Positions 1 through 8,997 of a stretch of 12,443 bases of DNA are shown here, piece by piece. Made by a program: the position numbers and the translations under genes. The stretch lies in contig CAKQDQ010000070.1 of assembly GCA_934229335.1 (NCBI GenBank), positions 1 through 12,443 of the forward strand. The letters run 5' to 3'. Under the pieces are notes generated by a model. The model did not search any database. It saw only the letters and a program-made list of their open reading frames with translations, and was not told the DNA's origin. Positions within the stretch are counted from its first letter, which is position 1. Each line of letters opens with the position of its first letter. Origin of the DNA: an uncultured Prevotella sp. Its GTDB lineage: Bacteria; Bacteroidota; Bacteroidia; Bacteroidales; Bacteroidaceae.

Positions 1-1
1 A

Positions 2-1513
2 TTCTATGCAAAGGGACAGACAGGTCAGCAGTTGCTGCTCGGCGCATACTCTTCACTGTCACGTCAGGTACAGGCAGGTAAGGTAAAGCTCTACACACGT
101 TATGAGATGGAAGACGTGGTAATAGTAGATGGTCGCGCACGCGGTATTATTGCTAAGAACCTCGTTACCGGTAAGCTGGAGCGTTTCTCTGCTAACGCGG
201 TAGTACTCGCTACTGGTGGTTATGGTAACACATACTTCCTTTCTACAAATGCTATGGGCTGTAACTGTACAGCCGCTATTCAGGCATACCGTAAGGGCGC
301 GATGTTCGCTAACCCTTCATACGTGCAGATTCACCCAACCTGTATCCCTGTACACGGAACCAACCAGTCTAAGCTGACCCTTATGTCAGAGTCACTGCGT
401 AACGACGGTCGTATCTGGGTGCCAAAGAAGCTGGAAGACGCTAAGGCACTGCAGGCAGGAACAAAGCAGGGCTATGAGATACCAGAAGAAGACCGTGACT
501 ACTATCTTGAGCGTCGTTACCCAGCCTTCGGTAACCTCGTGCCACGTGACGTTGCATCACGTGCCGCTAAGGAGCGTTGCGATAAGGGCTATGGCGTGAA
601 CAACACTGGTCTTGCAGTATTCCTCGACTTCTCTGAGTCTATACAGCGTCTCGGTATCGACGAGATTCGTCAGCGTTACGGTAACCTCTTTGATATGTAT
701 GAGGAAATCACCGACGTTAACCCAGGCGAGCTTGCTAAGACTGTTGACGGTGTAGAGTACTACCACCCAATGATGATCTTCCCTGCTATCCACTACACTA
801 TGGGTGGTCTCTGGGTAGACTACGAGTTGCAGACCACCGTACCTGGCCTCTTCGCCATCGGTGAATGTAACTTCTCTGACCACGGTGCTAACCGCCTCGG
901 TGCGTCAGCCCTCATGCAGGGACTTGCCGACGGTTACTTCGTACTTCCTTACACCATTCAGAACTACCTCGCTGACCAAGCTATCTGGCCACGCCTCTCT
1001 ACCGACCTGCCAGAGTTCGCAAAGGCAGAAGAGGACGTACAGAAGGAGATTGATCGCCTGATGAACATCAAGGGTAAGCGTTCTGTAGACTCTATACATA
1101 AGGAGTTAGGCCATATCATGTGGGAGCACGTAGGTATGGGTCGTACCAAGGAAGGCTTGGAAGAAGGCTTGAAGATGCTGAAGGAAATCCGCAAGGAGTT
1201 CAACACCAACCTCTTCGTACCAGGCAGCAAGGACGGCTTGAACGTAGAGCTTGACAAGGCTATCCACCTTCGTGACTTCATCGTTATGGGTGAGCTTATC
1301 GCTTACGACGCCCTTCATCGTGAGGAGTCTTGTGGTGGTCACTTCCGTGAGGAGCACCAGACAGAGGAAGGCGAAGCAAAGCGCGACGACCAAAACTTCT
1401 TCTATGTTGGTTGCTGGGAATACCAGAACAACGACGAGACTGCACCTGAACTCTCTAAGGAACCACTTGAGTACGAGATAATAAAGGTACAAACACGTAA
1501 CTACAAGAATTAA
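2..1513 (+). CDS. frdA: Fumarate reductase / succinate dehydrogenase flavoprotein subunit (5' end outside window)
   Basis: Catalytic FAD subunit that interconverts fumarate and succinate on the cytoplasmic face of the membrane. The frame is open from base 2 and reads [10 protein letters not shown] before the first internal TTG/ATG codons, so the true start lies upstream. About 503 residues are visible; the N-terminal FAD-binding part, including the Gly-rich loop and the usual flavinylated His, is outside. Visible family landmarks are HPTC (from base 332), PRDVASR (542-562) with the conserved active-site Arg, HYTMGG (from 791), and [15 protein letters not shown] (860-904), the FAD/substrate-binding segment. 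In Bacteroidetes the usual order is a cytochrome b subunit (frdC), then frdA, then frdB, so frdC is expected just upstream. These anaerobes normally run the enzyme as a fumarate reductase, hence the symbol, but sequence alone does not exclude sdhA. No frameshift or premature stop is seen. Confidence 0.95.
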   Translation, partial: FYAKGQTGQQLLLGAYSSLSRQVQAGKVKLYTRYEMEDVVIVDGRARGIIAKNLVTGKLERFSANAVVLATGGYGNTYFLSTNAMGCNCTAAIQAYRKGAMFANPSYVQIHPTCIPVHGTNQSKLTLMSESLRNDGRIWVPKKLEDAKALQAGTKQGYEIPEEDRDYYLERRYPAFGNLVPRDVASRAAKERCDKGYGVNNTGLAVFLDFSESIQRLGIDEIRQRYGNLFDMYEEITDVNPGELAKTVDGVEYYHPMMIFPAIHYTMGGLWVDYELQTTVPGLFAIGECNFSDHGANRLGASALMQGLADGYFVLPYTIQNYLADQAIWPRLSTDLPEFAKAEEDVQKEIDRLMNIKGKRSVDSIHKELGHIMWEHVGMGRTKEGLEEGLKMLKEIRKEFNTNLFVPGSKDGLNVELDKAIHLRDFIVMGELIAYDALHREESCGGHFREEHQTEEGEAKRDDQNFFYVGCWEYQNNDETAPELSKEPLEYEIIKVQTRNYKN

Positions 1514-1676
1514 GCGAAACCCCGCCCCCTTTCCCCCTCCCCAAGGAGGGGGTGAGATGCGTGGCATCGCTGTCATCCTTTAAGTTTAACATTTAATATA
1601 CACCCCTGTATCGCCTAATCAAGTAATAGTAATATTACCTTCCCTCAGGGGGAGGCAGGTGGGGGGTCACAAATAT
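1514..1676. repeat. GC-rich inverted repeat pair between frdA and frdB
   Basis: The gap starts with a C-rich tract and a perfect 8-bp hairpin: CCCCCTCC at 1533-1540, loop CCAA, GGAGGGGG at 1545-1552. It ends with a G-rich block (1641-1667) that looks like a diverged inverted copy of the same motif: its reverse complement also begins ACCCC and contains CCTCCCCCTGAGGG. The core between the blocks is AT-rich and holds a small GATGC/GCATC hairpin (1556-1568). In the transcript the C-rich and G-rich ends could pair across the gap. No U-tract follows the first hairpin, so it is not a clear terminator. It may act as an mRNA processing or stability element, or be an interspersed genomic repeat. Confidence 0.6.
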
Positions 1677-2435
1677 ATGGCAAAAAATATATCAGTAACA
1701 GTACGTTTCTGGAAGCAGGAAGGCCCTAAGGCTAAAGGTCACTTCGACGAAGAGGTGATGAAGAACGTACCAGACGATACATCATTCCTTGAGATGCTTG
1801 ACATGATGAACGAGCAACTCATCGAGCAGGGCAAAGAACCTTTCGTGTTCGACCATGACTGTCGCGAGGGCATCTGCGGCATGTGCTCACTCTATATCAA
1901 CGGAACGCCACACGGCAAGACTGAGCGTGGAGCTACTACCTGTCAGCTCTATATGCGTAAGTTCAATGATGGCGACGTAATAACTGTTGAGCCTTGGCGT
2001 TCTGCTGGCTTCCCAGTTATCAAAGACTGCATGGTAGACCGCTCTGCCTTCGATAAAATCATACAGGCTGGTGGCTACACCTCTATACGTACCGGACAGG
2101 CACAGGACGCTAATGCTATCCTTATCCCTAAGGAAAACGCTGACGAGGCTATGGACTGCGCTACCTGCATAGGTTGCGGTGCCTGCGTAGCAGCTTGTAA
2201 GAACGGTTCTGCTATGCTCTTCGTATCATCAAAGGTATCACAGCTCGCACTGCTCCCACAGGGACGCGTAGAGGCTGCTAAGCGCGCTAAGGCAATGGTA
2301 GCGAAGATGGACGAGCTGGGATTCGGTAACTGTACCAATACCCGCGCTTGTGAGGCTGTATGCCCTAAGAATGAGTCTATCGCTAATATCGCACGACTGA
2401 ACCGTGAGTTCATCAAGGCGAAGTTGGCTGACTAA
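1677..2435 (+). CDS. frdB: Fumarate reductase / succinate dehydrogenase iron-sulfur subunit
   Basis: Electron-transfer subunit of 252 residues linking the flavoprotein to the membrane quinone site. The ATG at 1677 ([11 protein letters not shown]) is preferred; an in-frame GTG at 1659 would add GGHKY read from the G-rich repeat. The N-terminal ferredoxin domain binds [2Fe-2S] through C62, C67, C70 (CREGICGMC) and C89. The C-terminal domain has C164-x2-C167-x2-C170-x3-C174 and C219-x5-C225-x3-C229. By comparison with E. coli FrdB/SdhB, C164, C167, C170 and C229 hold [4Fe-4S], and C174, C219 and C225 hold [3Fe-4S]. C161 is an extra Cys outside this pattern. The Pro that follows the fourth Cys in the E. 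coli protein is Lys here. It is placed 163 bases after frdA and is presumably co-transcribed with it. There is no SD-like sequence at normal spacing; a G-run ends 10 bases before ATG. Confidence 0.95.
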   Translation: MAKNISVTVRFWKQEGPKAKGHFDEEVMKNVPDDTSFLEMLDMMNEQLIEQGKEPFVFDHDCREGICGMCSLYINGTPHGKTERGATTCQLYMRKFNDGDVITVEPWRSAGFPVIKDCMVDRSAFDKIIQAGGYTSIRTGQAQDANAILIPKENADEAMDCATCIGCGACVAACKNGSAMLFVSSKVSQLALLPQGRVEAAKRAKAMVAKMDELGFGNCTNTRACEAVCPKNESIANIARLNREFIKAKLAD

Positions 2436-2450
2436 TAACACTATTCCTTT

Positions 2451-2473
2451 CCCTCACCACTCTAAGGTGGGGG
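2451..2473 (+). terminator. Hairpin after frdB, possible terminator or repeat copy
   Basis: CCCTCACC (2451-2458) can pair with GGTGGGGG (2466-2473) around a 7-base loop, with one T-G wobble. It starts 15 bases after the frdB stop, where a transcript end is expected. It is not followed by a clean T-run, so classical intrinsic termination is uncertain. It resembles the CCCTCA...GGGGG blocks between frdA and frdB and may be a third copy of that repeat. Confidence 0.45.
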
Positions 2474-2840
2474 AAGGGATAAGTAAATTTCTTGTTACGT
2501 CTTGTGTATATGGAAACTTGCTTATAAATAAAAAGAGAAAGTGAGTAAAGAACCTGGAATATGTAATAACAAAAGAGAAGAGAAAGAGTGAAAGGTATAT
2601 GATAATACCCCTGTAATACGACAATACAGTTAGAGAAAGAAAAGGAAACAACGCCGTGACATGACAACTGAAACCATCTGGCGGCGGATAGATAAAGGAA
2701 AATTTACCTTAAATCTATAATATCCAATCGGTATATCCGTTATGTAATATAGCTGACGTGACGTTACAGTACATCAGCGAGAATATCCTGCCGACATAGA
2801 GGCAATACACCGTCGGAAAGGAAACTTTATACAACATACT
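2474..2840. other. AT-rich intergenic leader before sensor kinase 1
   Basis: No credible gene is seen; the minus-strand frames here read low-complexity Phe/Leu/Ser-rich sequence. Two small dyads lie close to the kinase start: GCTGA (2752-2756) with TCAGC (2774-2778), and CCGAC (2791-2795) with GTCGG (2812-2816). They could be operator half-sites or leader hairpins, but short dyads of this size occur by chance. I found no TAnnTTTG promoter element. The 405-base distance from frdB suggests that the kinase gene has its own promoter. Confidence 0.4.
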
Positions 2841-5840
2841 ATGTTACGATTATCACACATATTGCTAATAATAACCTGTCAGCTGCTGTTGACCATCACA
2901 GGCGTTGTCACCCCTATGGGGTACGATGACGGCAGCGTATGCCGTGCGGCATCATCTGCCGCCGCAAGAACAGGAGAACAAAACGAGCAATATGACGTAA
3001 CACGTCCGTTAATATACGAAGACTCTTGGGAGAAATGGCCATACGCTTATGTCAGCGACGAAGGAAAGGCACGCGGCTTCAACGTAGAGCTAATGACAAA
3101 GATAATGCAACGCCTCAAAATACCATACGAGGTAAGGTTGCGTAACCAAGAGACAACGCACGATGACCTGAAGGCGGATAGCGCAGATATATCACTCGGC
3201 GTGTTGAGTAGTTACAACGCACCGTTCGGACGCTTCGGAAAGGTGACGGTATGCCAGTTTACCAACAGCATGCTGGTGCCGCGCAGCGACTCTATGAGCC
3301 TCGTGTCGTTAGAGTATATGCGGAGTCACCCCATAATAGTACGCACGGGAAGCCGTGTCTATCGTTACGCCCTTGAGCACGGAATAGCCGACAGCCTTAT
3401 CACCGTTGTCCCAAATATGGAGAACGAGATACTGCGCGAGGTGACAGAAGGCATAGGCGGAGCAATATGGGAGAGCATGATGATGAAGTGGATGATAAAC
3501 AAATATCATCTGCAAGACCGCTATGTAGCAGTGCCTGTCGATATGCCGATAGGCGAATATCGCTTCATGTCGGGCGACACAATACTGTTGGCGCGTGTAG
3601 ACAGCGTGTGCTCATTAATGCAAGAGAGTGGAGAACTGGACAAGATAATGGAGAAGTGGCTCTATCCAGAGACAAAGACGACGGAGAACAGCTATACCAA
3701 CATCCTGCTGACATTGCTTGGAGGAACACTGCTGATAATACTCCTCTTCTACGTAGCGTCACGCTTCCAGCGTATATATTCACGGAAGACTCTGCGAGAA
3801 GTGCGCCGACAGTTAGAGCTTGTGCTCCTTTCTAACAAGAGCAAGGTGTGGGTATATTTTCCAGAGAAGCATCGCTATGCATGGATGACCAACGATGGTG
3901 TAACAGATAGATACTACAGCTCTTTCGAATTTTCACGCTTCTATCCTGATGATGATTTCAATGTCATCCACTCGCACGTCATAGATATGCTTAGCGGAGT
4001 TAGGGGACCAGTGAAGGAGAATCTACACTGTATATCATTCGACGACCACAGCAAGACTCTTGACGTAGAGGTAACAATGCAGGAGATGTACGATGAATAC
4101 GGCAAGATATACCTGGTGTGTGGCGTTCAGTACGACATCACAGGCAGTAAGGCAGTGCTTGACAATATGAAGGTGTTGCAGCAACGTTACAGCACCGCCT
4201 TCGCTATGGCACGCGGTACTGTGATGCGATTTAACGAGTCAGGCAAGTTGGTTGCCATTAATGAGGTAGGTTTAGACCGCCTTGGTATTAGCGACCCAGA
4301 GGCGTTCTTCGCTGAAAACTACAGTATATACGATGTAGACTTGCTTCGTGACATCGACATAGACAACTGTCCTGTCGACCTACGCTTCACCCATATTGTG
4401 CATAACAGAGACCTGCAGACCGTAAAATACGCAAGAAGTAAGTTCTTCAAGCATAAACCGTATGCCATGCAGGGATATTATGATAGTAATGAAGATAATG
4501 ACGGCAAGAAAGAAGAAGGCTACGATGGCTACTACGAAGTACATCTTGTAAAGAGTGTAGAGAGTACAGGAAAGCCTATCAGCTACATGCTCTTCATCAA
4601 TAACCGTACTGATGAAATACGTGGACAGAGGAAGCTGTTGCACAGACAGCAGCAGGTAAAGGCTCTCAGTGTGGAGTGTAACACACTGCATAAGCGTCGG
4701 GACTACACCCTCGGAGTGTCTGATATATGGATGATAGGCTATAACCCAAGCAGCAAGGAACTCGTGGTTTATGACCGAGACTCGAAGCATCGTCCTACGT
4801 TCTCACAGGTAAACCTTCTGGAGTATGTAGACGCTAACTATATCAAGCGCGTCTTTAAGGTGTTCCGTAAGCTCGACACACGTACCAGAGGCGACATCAC
4901 CATAGACGTAAAGACATATATGCGCAATGAGCGCGGAGAGCAACGCTACTTCCATTTCGACGTAAGACCAGACTACGACAGTAACGGTGCCGTGGTAACA
5001 TACTTCGGAACCTGCCGCGACATCACCGTGTCAGTGTATGCACAAAAGAAGTTAGACGCAGAGATGGCAGTGGTACAGGAAGCAGAACGCCTGAAGAGCG
5101 ACTTCTTGAAGAATACCTCTTACTCGCTGCGCCAGCCGCTTATCAATATCAGTCAGAGTATATCAAGGCTTGCTAACGGTGTCAGCACAGAGGTGCAGAA
5201 CGACATCATAGGCAACATTACGGGCAATATACGACGCCTTATAAAGCTCTCTGACGATACATTGCTGCTCTCACGCATAGAGGCGGGAATGTTAACCATA
5301 AGACGTGAGCCGACAGACTTCGTGCCATTGTTCCTGCAAACAGCGCAGGAGACGATGGCGGAGTACCCCTCTGCCAATGTTACCCATACGGTAGAGAATA
5401 CCTATGAGAAACTGATGCTCAACGTGGACCCAGTGCTACTCAAGCGAATACTGCATGAGGTAATAGCGTTATCCGCCCGTTACACCAATATAGGTCACAT
5501 CGTAGTGCGTTATATGTACGTCAAGGGCGTAATGTCATTTGTGGTACAAGACAACGGTCAGGGCATACCACCAAGCATTATGTCACATCTCTTTGAGCCG
5601 CATATCGGTGAAGAGTTGAACGTTAGTGAGCGTACCGTGTACCTGTCAGGTCTTGAAATGCCTATCTGTAAAGCACTGGTAGGTCTGGGTGGAGGCACAT
5701 TAGACGTAGAGAGTGAGCCTGGTCGCGGCACGTCAATATACATACGTATCGGTCTGCAGGCATACGACTCAACGGAGTCTGCGGAAGAAGACATCGCAGA
5801 CGATGTGGAAGGCGCAATGCAGGAGAGCAACGCAGGGTAA
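2841..5840 (+). CDS. Periplasmic-binding-domain sensor protein with degenerate histidine-kinase core (putative pseudokinase)
   Basis: A 999-residue membrane sensor. In order: signal peptide or N-terminal hydrophobic segment (1-25); a periplasmic bacterial-type-3 solute-binding domain (about 55-277), typically used for small ligands such as amino acids; a transmembrane helix (about 286-309); three PAS-like regions (about 328-437, 452-592, 625-732, the first and third ending YDIT or RDIT); then a HisKA/HATPase core (about 745-972). The H-box reads SDFLKNTSYSLRQPL: the phospho-accepting His is Tyr761 (TAC at 5121-5123). Both N-box Asn positions are changed (Glu873, Leu877), and G2 is degraded to SGLEMPICK (936-944), whereas G1 (DNGQGI, 904-909) and the F-box LFEP (917-920) remain. 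Autophosphorylation on His is therefore unlikely. The layout resembles BvgS/EvgS-type sensors but without receiver or Hpt domains. It is paralogous to the next gene, 158 bases downstream. The open frame is otherwise intact with conserved structure, so it is not an obvious pseudogene. Confidence 0.85.
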   Translation: MLRLSHILLIITCQLLLTITGVVTPMGYDDGSVCRAASSAAARTGEQNEQYDVTRPLIYEDSWEKWPYAYVSDEGKARGFNVELMTKIMQRLKIPYEVRLRNQETTHDDLKADSADISLGVLSSYNAPFGRFGKVTVCQFTNSMLVPRSDSMSLVSLEYMRSHPIIVRTGSRVYRYALEHGIADSLITVVPNMENEILREVTEGIGGAIWESMMMKWMINKYHLQDRYVAVPVDMPIGEYRFMSGDTILLARVDSVCSLMQESGELDKIMEKWLYPETKTTENSYTNILLTLLGGTLLIILLFYVASRFQRIYSRKTLREVRRQLELVLLSNKSKVWVYFPEKHRYAWMTNDGVTDRYYSSFEFSRFYPDDDFNVIHSHVIDMLSGVRGPVKENLHCISFDDHSKTLDVEVTMQEMYDEYGKIYLVCGVQYDITGSKAVLDNMKVLQQRYSTAFAMARGTVMRFNESGKLVAINEVGLDRLGISDPEAFFAENYSIYDVDLLRDIDIDNCPVDLRFTHIVHNRDLQTVKYARSKFFKHKPYAMQGYYDSNEDNDGKKEEGYDGYYEVHLVKSVESTGKPISYMLFINNRTDEIRGQRKLLHRQQQVKALSVECNTLHKRRDYTLGVSDIWMIGYNPSSKELVVYDRDSKHRPTFSQVNLLEYVDANYIKRVFKVFRKLDTRTRGDITIDVKTYMRNERGEQRYFHFDVRPDYDSNGAVVTYFGTCRDITVSVYAQKKLDAEMAVVQEAERLKSDFLKNTSYSLRQPLINISQSISRLANGVSTEVQNDIIGNITGNIRRLIKLSDDTLLLSRIEAGMLTIRREPTDFVPLFLQTAQETMAEYPSANVTHTVENTYEKLMLNVDPVLLKRILHEVIALSARYTNIGHIVVRYMYVKGVMSFVVQDNGQGIPPSIMSHLFEPHIGEELNVSERTVYLSGLEMPICKALVGLGGGTLDVESEPGRGTSIYIRIGLQAYDSTESAEEDIADDVEGAMQESNAG

Positions 5841-5998
5841 CGGCACCGTGGCTGTAATACCTTTATGACATTATAGGCAGCTAAGGAGGCGAAGAGCTAA
5901 TGGGACAGATAGTCATTATCATACCCATGGCTTTCATGTAAATCATAATGCACTTAGGCTGTAGCGTTTTACTTATCGCGAAAAGCAACCAACAATAA
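5841..5998. other. Intergenic gap between the two sensor kinase genes
   Basis: These 158 bases hold no gene. I see no strong hairpin, repeat or TAnnTTTG promoter element. The gap is long for a tightly coupled operon, so the second kinase could be transcribed separately or together with the first. Confidence 0.3.
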
Positions 5999-8890
5999 AT
6001 GATTAGAAACATCACCATAATGCTTAAACAACTGTTAACGGTCGTGGCGTTGTTCGCCGCGACAACAGTTACAGTGCAAGCCCAGGAGCAAATATCGGAG
6101 TCTGATTCCGATATGGATCGACCTGTGAAGGTGATGCCATATAGTTATGAGCAGGAGCAGAAAATATACCGCACCGTATCGCCTCACGCCATAAGGTACA
6201 CCAAGAAACATCCTATAGTAGTAGCGATGGACTGGGCGTTTGCGCCATTCTCTTATTACAGTGACAACGGAACGCCAAAGGGAATGTTGATTGACGTGGT
6301 AGAACAAGTCTTCAGAACATTCCGAGTGCCTTACGTGATAAAGATGATGTCGAGGGAAGATACGCACAAACAGCTCCTCAATGGCAACGCAACGCTAATC
6401 ATCGACATTGACAACCTGCCTGAAATAAGTGGCATCAAGCACGGAAAAGCTATCGTTGCAGACTATAACGTGGCTGTAATGCGTAGCAAGAAGAACAAGA
6501 TGATGCGCAGTATCATGTTGCTCGACAAGGAAGATACAGTGATGGTGAACAGTAACAGCTACTCGTATTACTATCTTAACAGATATTTTAATGACGATGT
6601 TCCGTTCACAATAGAGAGCCAAGCCCCCTCTGTTGCACTCAATATGATTGTGAAAGACGGTGCTAACAAGTTCTATGTATGGGACGAGATGGCACTGCAG
6701 GCCATGGTACACAAATATAATGTAGAACACTTGGTAACGATAGAGCGCATAGATGTGCCGCAGGGACACCTCTTTTTCTACTCAAGAGACACACTGTTGC
6801 TCCACGATCTTGACCTCACCATACAGCATCTGCAAGCCACCAACCATTACGAGACAGACTACTCGCGCTGGATGGACTCACAGAACTCAGAGCGTAAGTC
6901 GCTGAGTGCAGAGGTAATCATCTTTGCCATGCTCGTCGTTGCCATCATCATAGTGATATTCCTGTTGCTACGCAGCACGTTGCCTAACAGGCTGAAGCGT
7001 GAGTTCTACAGCATGATGAATATCGGAATACAAGCTGCTCACAGCCAGCTCATAGCTGTATCGATACGTAAGGGCTATTGCTATAACATCTCTGGCGACT
7101 TCATACCGGCAAAAGGTATGCCGCTGAACGAGCTGATGAAGCTGTCACATCCTGACGATGTCTACAAGATGCTCGACGCGAAAAACAAGATAGACAACGG
7201 CATAACCAACCTGCCGAAGATAAAATTGCGTATGAAACGCTACAACGACAAGGACGGCAGGTGGTACAACATGGTGATATATTCCGCTGTAAAGTCACAT
7301 GGTAGGAAGCCACTCTACGTCTATATGGTCATCAATGACGAGACAGAGCATAAGGACGAGCAACTGAGGCTTGCCAAGGTGCTTAGCGAATATTCCAGCA
7401 TAACAGACATCTCCAACGTTGGACGCGCCTATTATAACGCCAAAGGAAAGCTCGTACACGCTAACAAGCACATGATAGAGTTCTTCAACAAGGGAGGCTC
7501 TCAGCGTGGCGAGACATTCCTAAACGAGACAAGCCTTTACGAGTTGTGCATCAAGTTCAACGGTGTGATGCTTGAGAAGAATATGGACACATACTTCTGC
7601 GCACCGATAGACATACCAGAACTCAACCTAAAGTCAGCCGCGGAGATACGTCTGCGCACCGTCTATAGCGAAGCCCACCATAACGAAGGCTACGTGATGA
7701 CACTCTATGACAAGGCACTCGCACGTTCGCTCTACAGCGACTTCAAGGATACAGACGTCAATATGGCAACCGTGAAGAAAGAGCTACACAAGTATCAGGC
7801 AGAGTTGAGGTTCGTGATGGAACGCAACAAGATGTATCCTTTCAAGTGGGAGGTAGGCAATGACTATTTGGAAGTCTCCGTGCGTAACCTCTTCGACAAG
7901 AGCGTGCCATTTACGGAATACATCAAGCGTGTGGGCGAAAACGACAAAGCCGACATACTCGCAGCCTTAGAAAATCCAGCGCGTTATATCACACAGCCCA
8001 TACACGTAGTGCGTCAGCTCAGTGGAGTACACGTAGACAACCCCTGCGGCTGGTATGATATTCACCTTATCCCCGACTACGATGATCAAGGCAACTACAA
8101 AGGCGTATTCGGTATACGCTGCGACATCACCGAGCTTGTAGAGACACGGAACAAGCTACGCGAGCAGACAGAGAAGGCTCTTGAGTCAGGAAAGCAGAAG
8201 GCAGTGTTCCTTTCTAACATGACCCATGAGCTGCGAACACCACTTAATGCCATCAATGGCTTTGCGGAGATAATGTCATTCCTCACCACAGAGGAAGAGA
8301 AGAAGGAGTACATAGACATCATGGATCACAACTGCACCATGCTGATATGCCTTATCGACAACATACTCCACCTCTCCACCATCGACACCGAGGGTTTGAA
8401 GATACGTCCTCGTCATGTAGACTTTGCCAAAGCCTTCCGTCAGGGAGCAGAAGAGATGCGCCGTTACATGGTAAATCCAGATGTGTCATACCGTATAGAC
8501 ACACCTATGCGCACGTTGATGCTCGACGTTGATGCAGAGAGAATAATGCAGATGCTCGACATAGTAGTCAACAACGCCTCTAAGTTTACACAGAAAGGCT
8601 TTGTACACATAGGCTACCGTTACACCGAGGGAACGCTCACCGTCTACTGTCGAGACACAGGTTGCGGCATCTCCAAGGAGAAGCAGAAAGAGATATTCCG
8701 TCGCTTCGTAAAGCTCGACGAGTTCGTACAAGGTATGGGTCTTGGCTTGGCACTCTGCAAAAGCATTGCCGACGCTATGGGAGCTCGCATAGACCTCTAT
8801 TCACAGGAAGGCGAAGGCACTGTAGTGTCAGTGTCATTAGACGCCGACAACCGTTATGCCCCCCCCAGACCGAGAGCGGATATAGAATAG
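5999..8890 (+). CDS. Periplasmic-binding-domain sensor histidine kinase (intact core)
   Basis: A 963-residue membrane histidine kinase. The start is either ATG 5999 or the in-frame ATG at 6020; the latter gives a compact signal peptide (MLKQLLTVVALFAATTVTVQA). Then come a divergent periplasmic solute-binding domain (about 70-292), a transmembrane helix (about 303-326), three PAS-like regions (about 345-450, 472-575, 612-715), a HisKA dimerisation domain and an HATPase domain. The H-box SNMTHELRTPLNAI has the phospho-acceptor His743. The N-box keeps the second Asn (N859 in VVNNASKFT), although the first conserved Asn position is Ile855. G1 is DTGCGI (886-891) and G2 is GMGLGLALCK (912-921), both intact. 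It should autophosphorylate and pass phosphate to an unlinked response regulator, since there is no receiver or DNA-binding domain. The binding domain lacks the usual T-x-x-R ligand signature that I would expect in amino-acid receptors, so the ligand is unknown. The last residues are encoded across an 8-C run (8859-8866). Confidence 0.9.
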   Translation: MIRNITIMLKQLLTVVALFAATTVTVQAQEQISESDSDMDRPVKVMPYSYEQEQKIYRTVSPHAIRYTKKHPIVVAMDWAFAPFSYYSDNGTPKGMLIDVVEQVFRTFRVPYVIKMMSREDTHKQLLNGNATLIIDIDNLPEISGIKHGKAIVADYNVAVMRSKKNKMMRSIMLLDKEDTVMVNSNSYSYYYLNRYFNDDVPFTIESQAPSVALNMIVKDGANKFYVWDEMALQAMVHKYNVEHLVTIERIDVPQGHLFFYSRDTLLLHDLDLTIQHLQATNHYETDYSRWMDSQNSERKSLSAEVIIFAMLVVAIIIVIFLLLRSTLPNRLKREFYSMMNIGIQAAHSQLIAVSIRKGYCYNISGDFIPAKGMPLNELMKLSHPDDVYKMLDAKNKIDNGITNLPKIKLRMKRYNDKDGRWYNMVIYSAVKSHGRKPLYVYMVINDETEHKDEQLRLAKVLSEYSSITDISNVGRAYYNAKGKLVHANKHMIEFFNKGGSQRGETFLNETSLYELCIKFNGVMLEKNMDTYFCAPIDIPELNLKSAAEIRLRTVYSEAHHNEGYVMTLYDKALARSLYSDFKDTDVNMATVKKELHKYQAELRFVMERNKMYPFKWEVGNDYLEVSVRNLFDKSVPFTEYIKRVGENDKADILAALENPARYITQPIHVVRQLSGVHVDNPCGWYDIHLIPDYDDQGNYKGVFGIRCDITELVETRNKLREQTEKALESGKQKAVFLSNMTHELRTPLNAINGFAEIMSFLTTEEEKKEYIDIMDHNCTMLICLIDNILHLSTIDTEGLKIRPRHVDFAKAFRQGAEEMRRYMVNPDVSYRIDTPMRTLMLDVDAERIMQMLDIVVNNASKFTQKGFVHIGYRYTEGTLTVYCRDTGCGISKEKQKEIFRRFVKLDEFVQGMGLGLALCKSIADAMGARIDLYSQEGEGTVVSVSLDADNRYAPPRPRADIE

Positions 8891-8909
8891 TAACCACAGA
8901 AAATATAAT

Positions 8910-8997
8910 GGAATAATAGGGATAGAGAAAAGTAATAATAGGGATAGACAAAAGGAATAATAGGGATAGACAAAAGAAATAATAGAGATAGACAGAA
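8910..8997. repeat. Four-copy 22-bp tandem repeat
   Basis: There are four head-to-tail units of exactly 22 bases: 8910-8931, 8932-8953, 8954-8975 and 8976-8997, each centred on AATAATAGGGATAGA (unit 4 has AGAGATAGA). Units 1 and 3 differ at one base, as do units 2 and 3; unit 4 differs from unit 3 at three. The array begins 19 bases after the kinase 2 stop and ends 83 bases before the MaoC-like gene. A period of two helical turns would place any bound protein on one DNA face. Copy number may vary by slippage. Function is unknown. Confidence 0.85.

Noticed and set aside
1106..1576. 156-codon minus-strand open frame opposite frdA
   Set aside because: It lies antisense to the well-conserved flavoprotein frame and starts within the GC-rich repeat; composition reflects the opposite strand's codon use.
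1659..1676. Upstream GTG start for frdB
   Set aside because: It would add six residues encoded by the G-rich repeat; [11 protein letters not shown] from ATG 1677 matches the usual N-terminus of the family.
2413..2667. Minus-strand hydrophobic frames after frdB
   Set aside because: Low-complexity reading of AT-rich, purine-biased DNA; no family similarity.
8910..8997. CRISPR array
   Set aside because: Repeats are directly contiguous with no unique spacers and only 22 bases in period; there are no cas genes.
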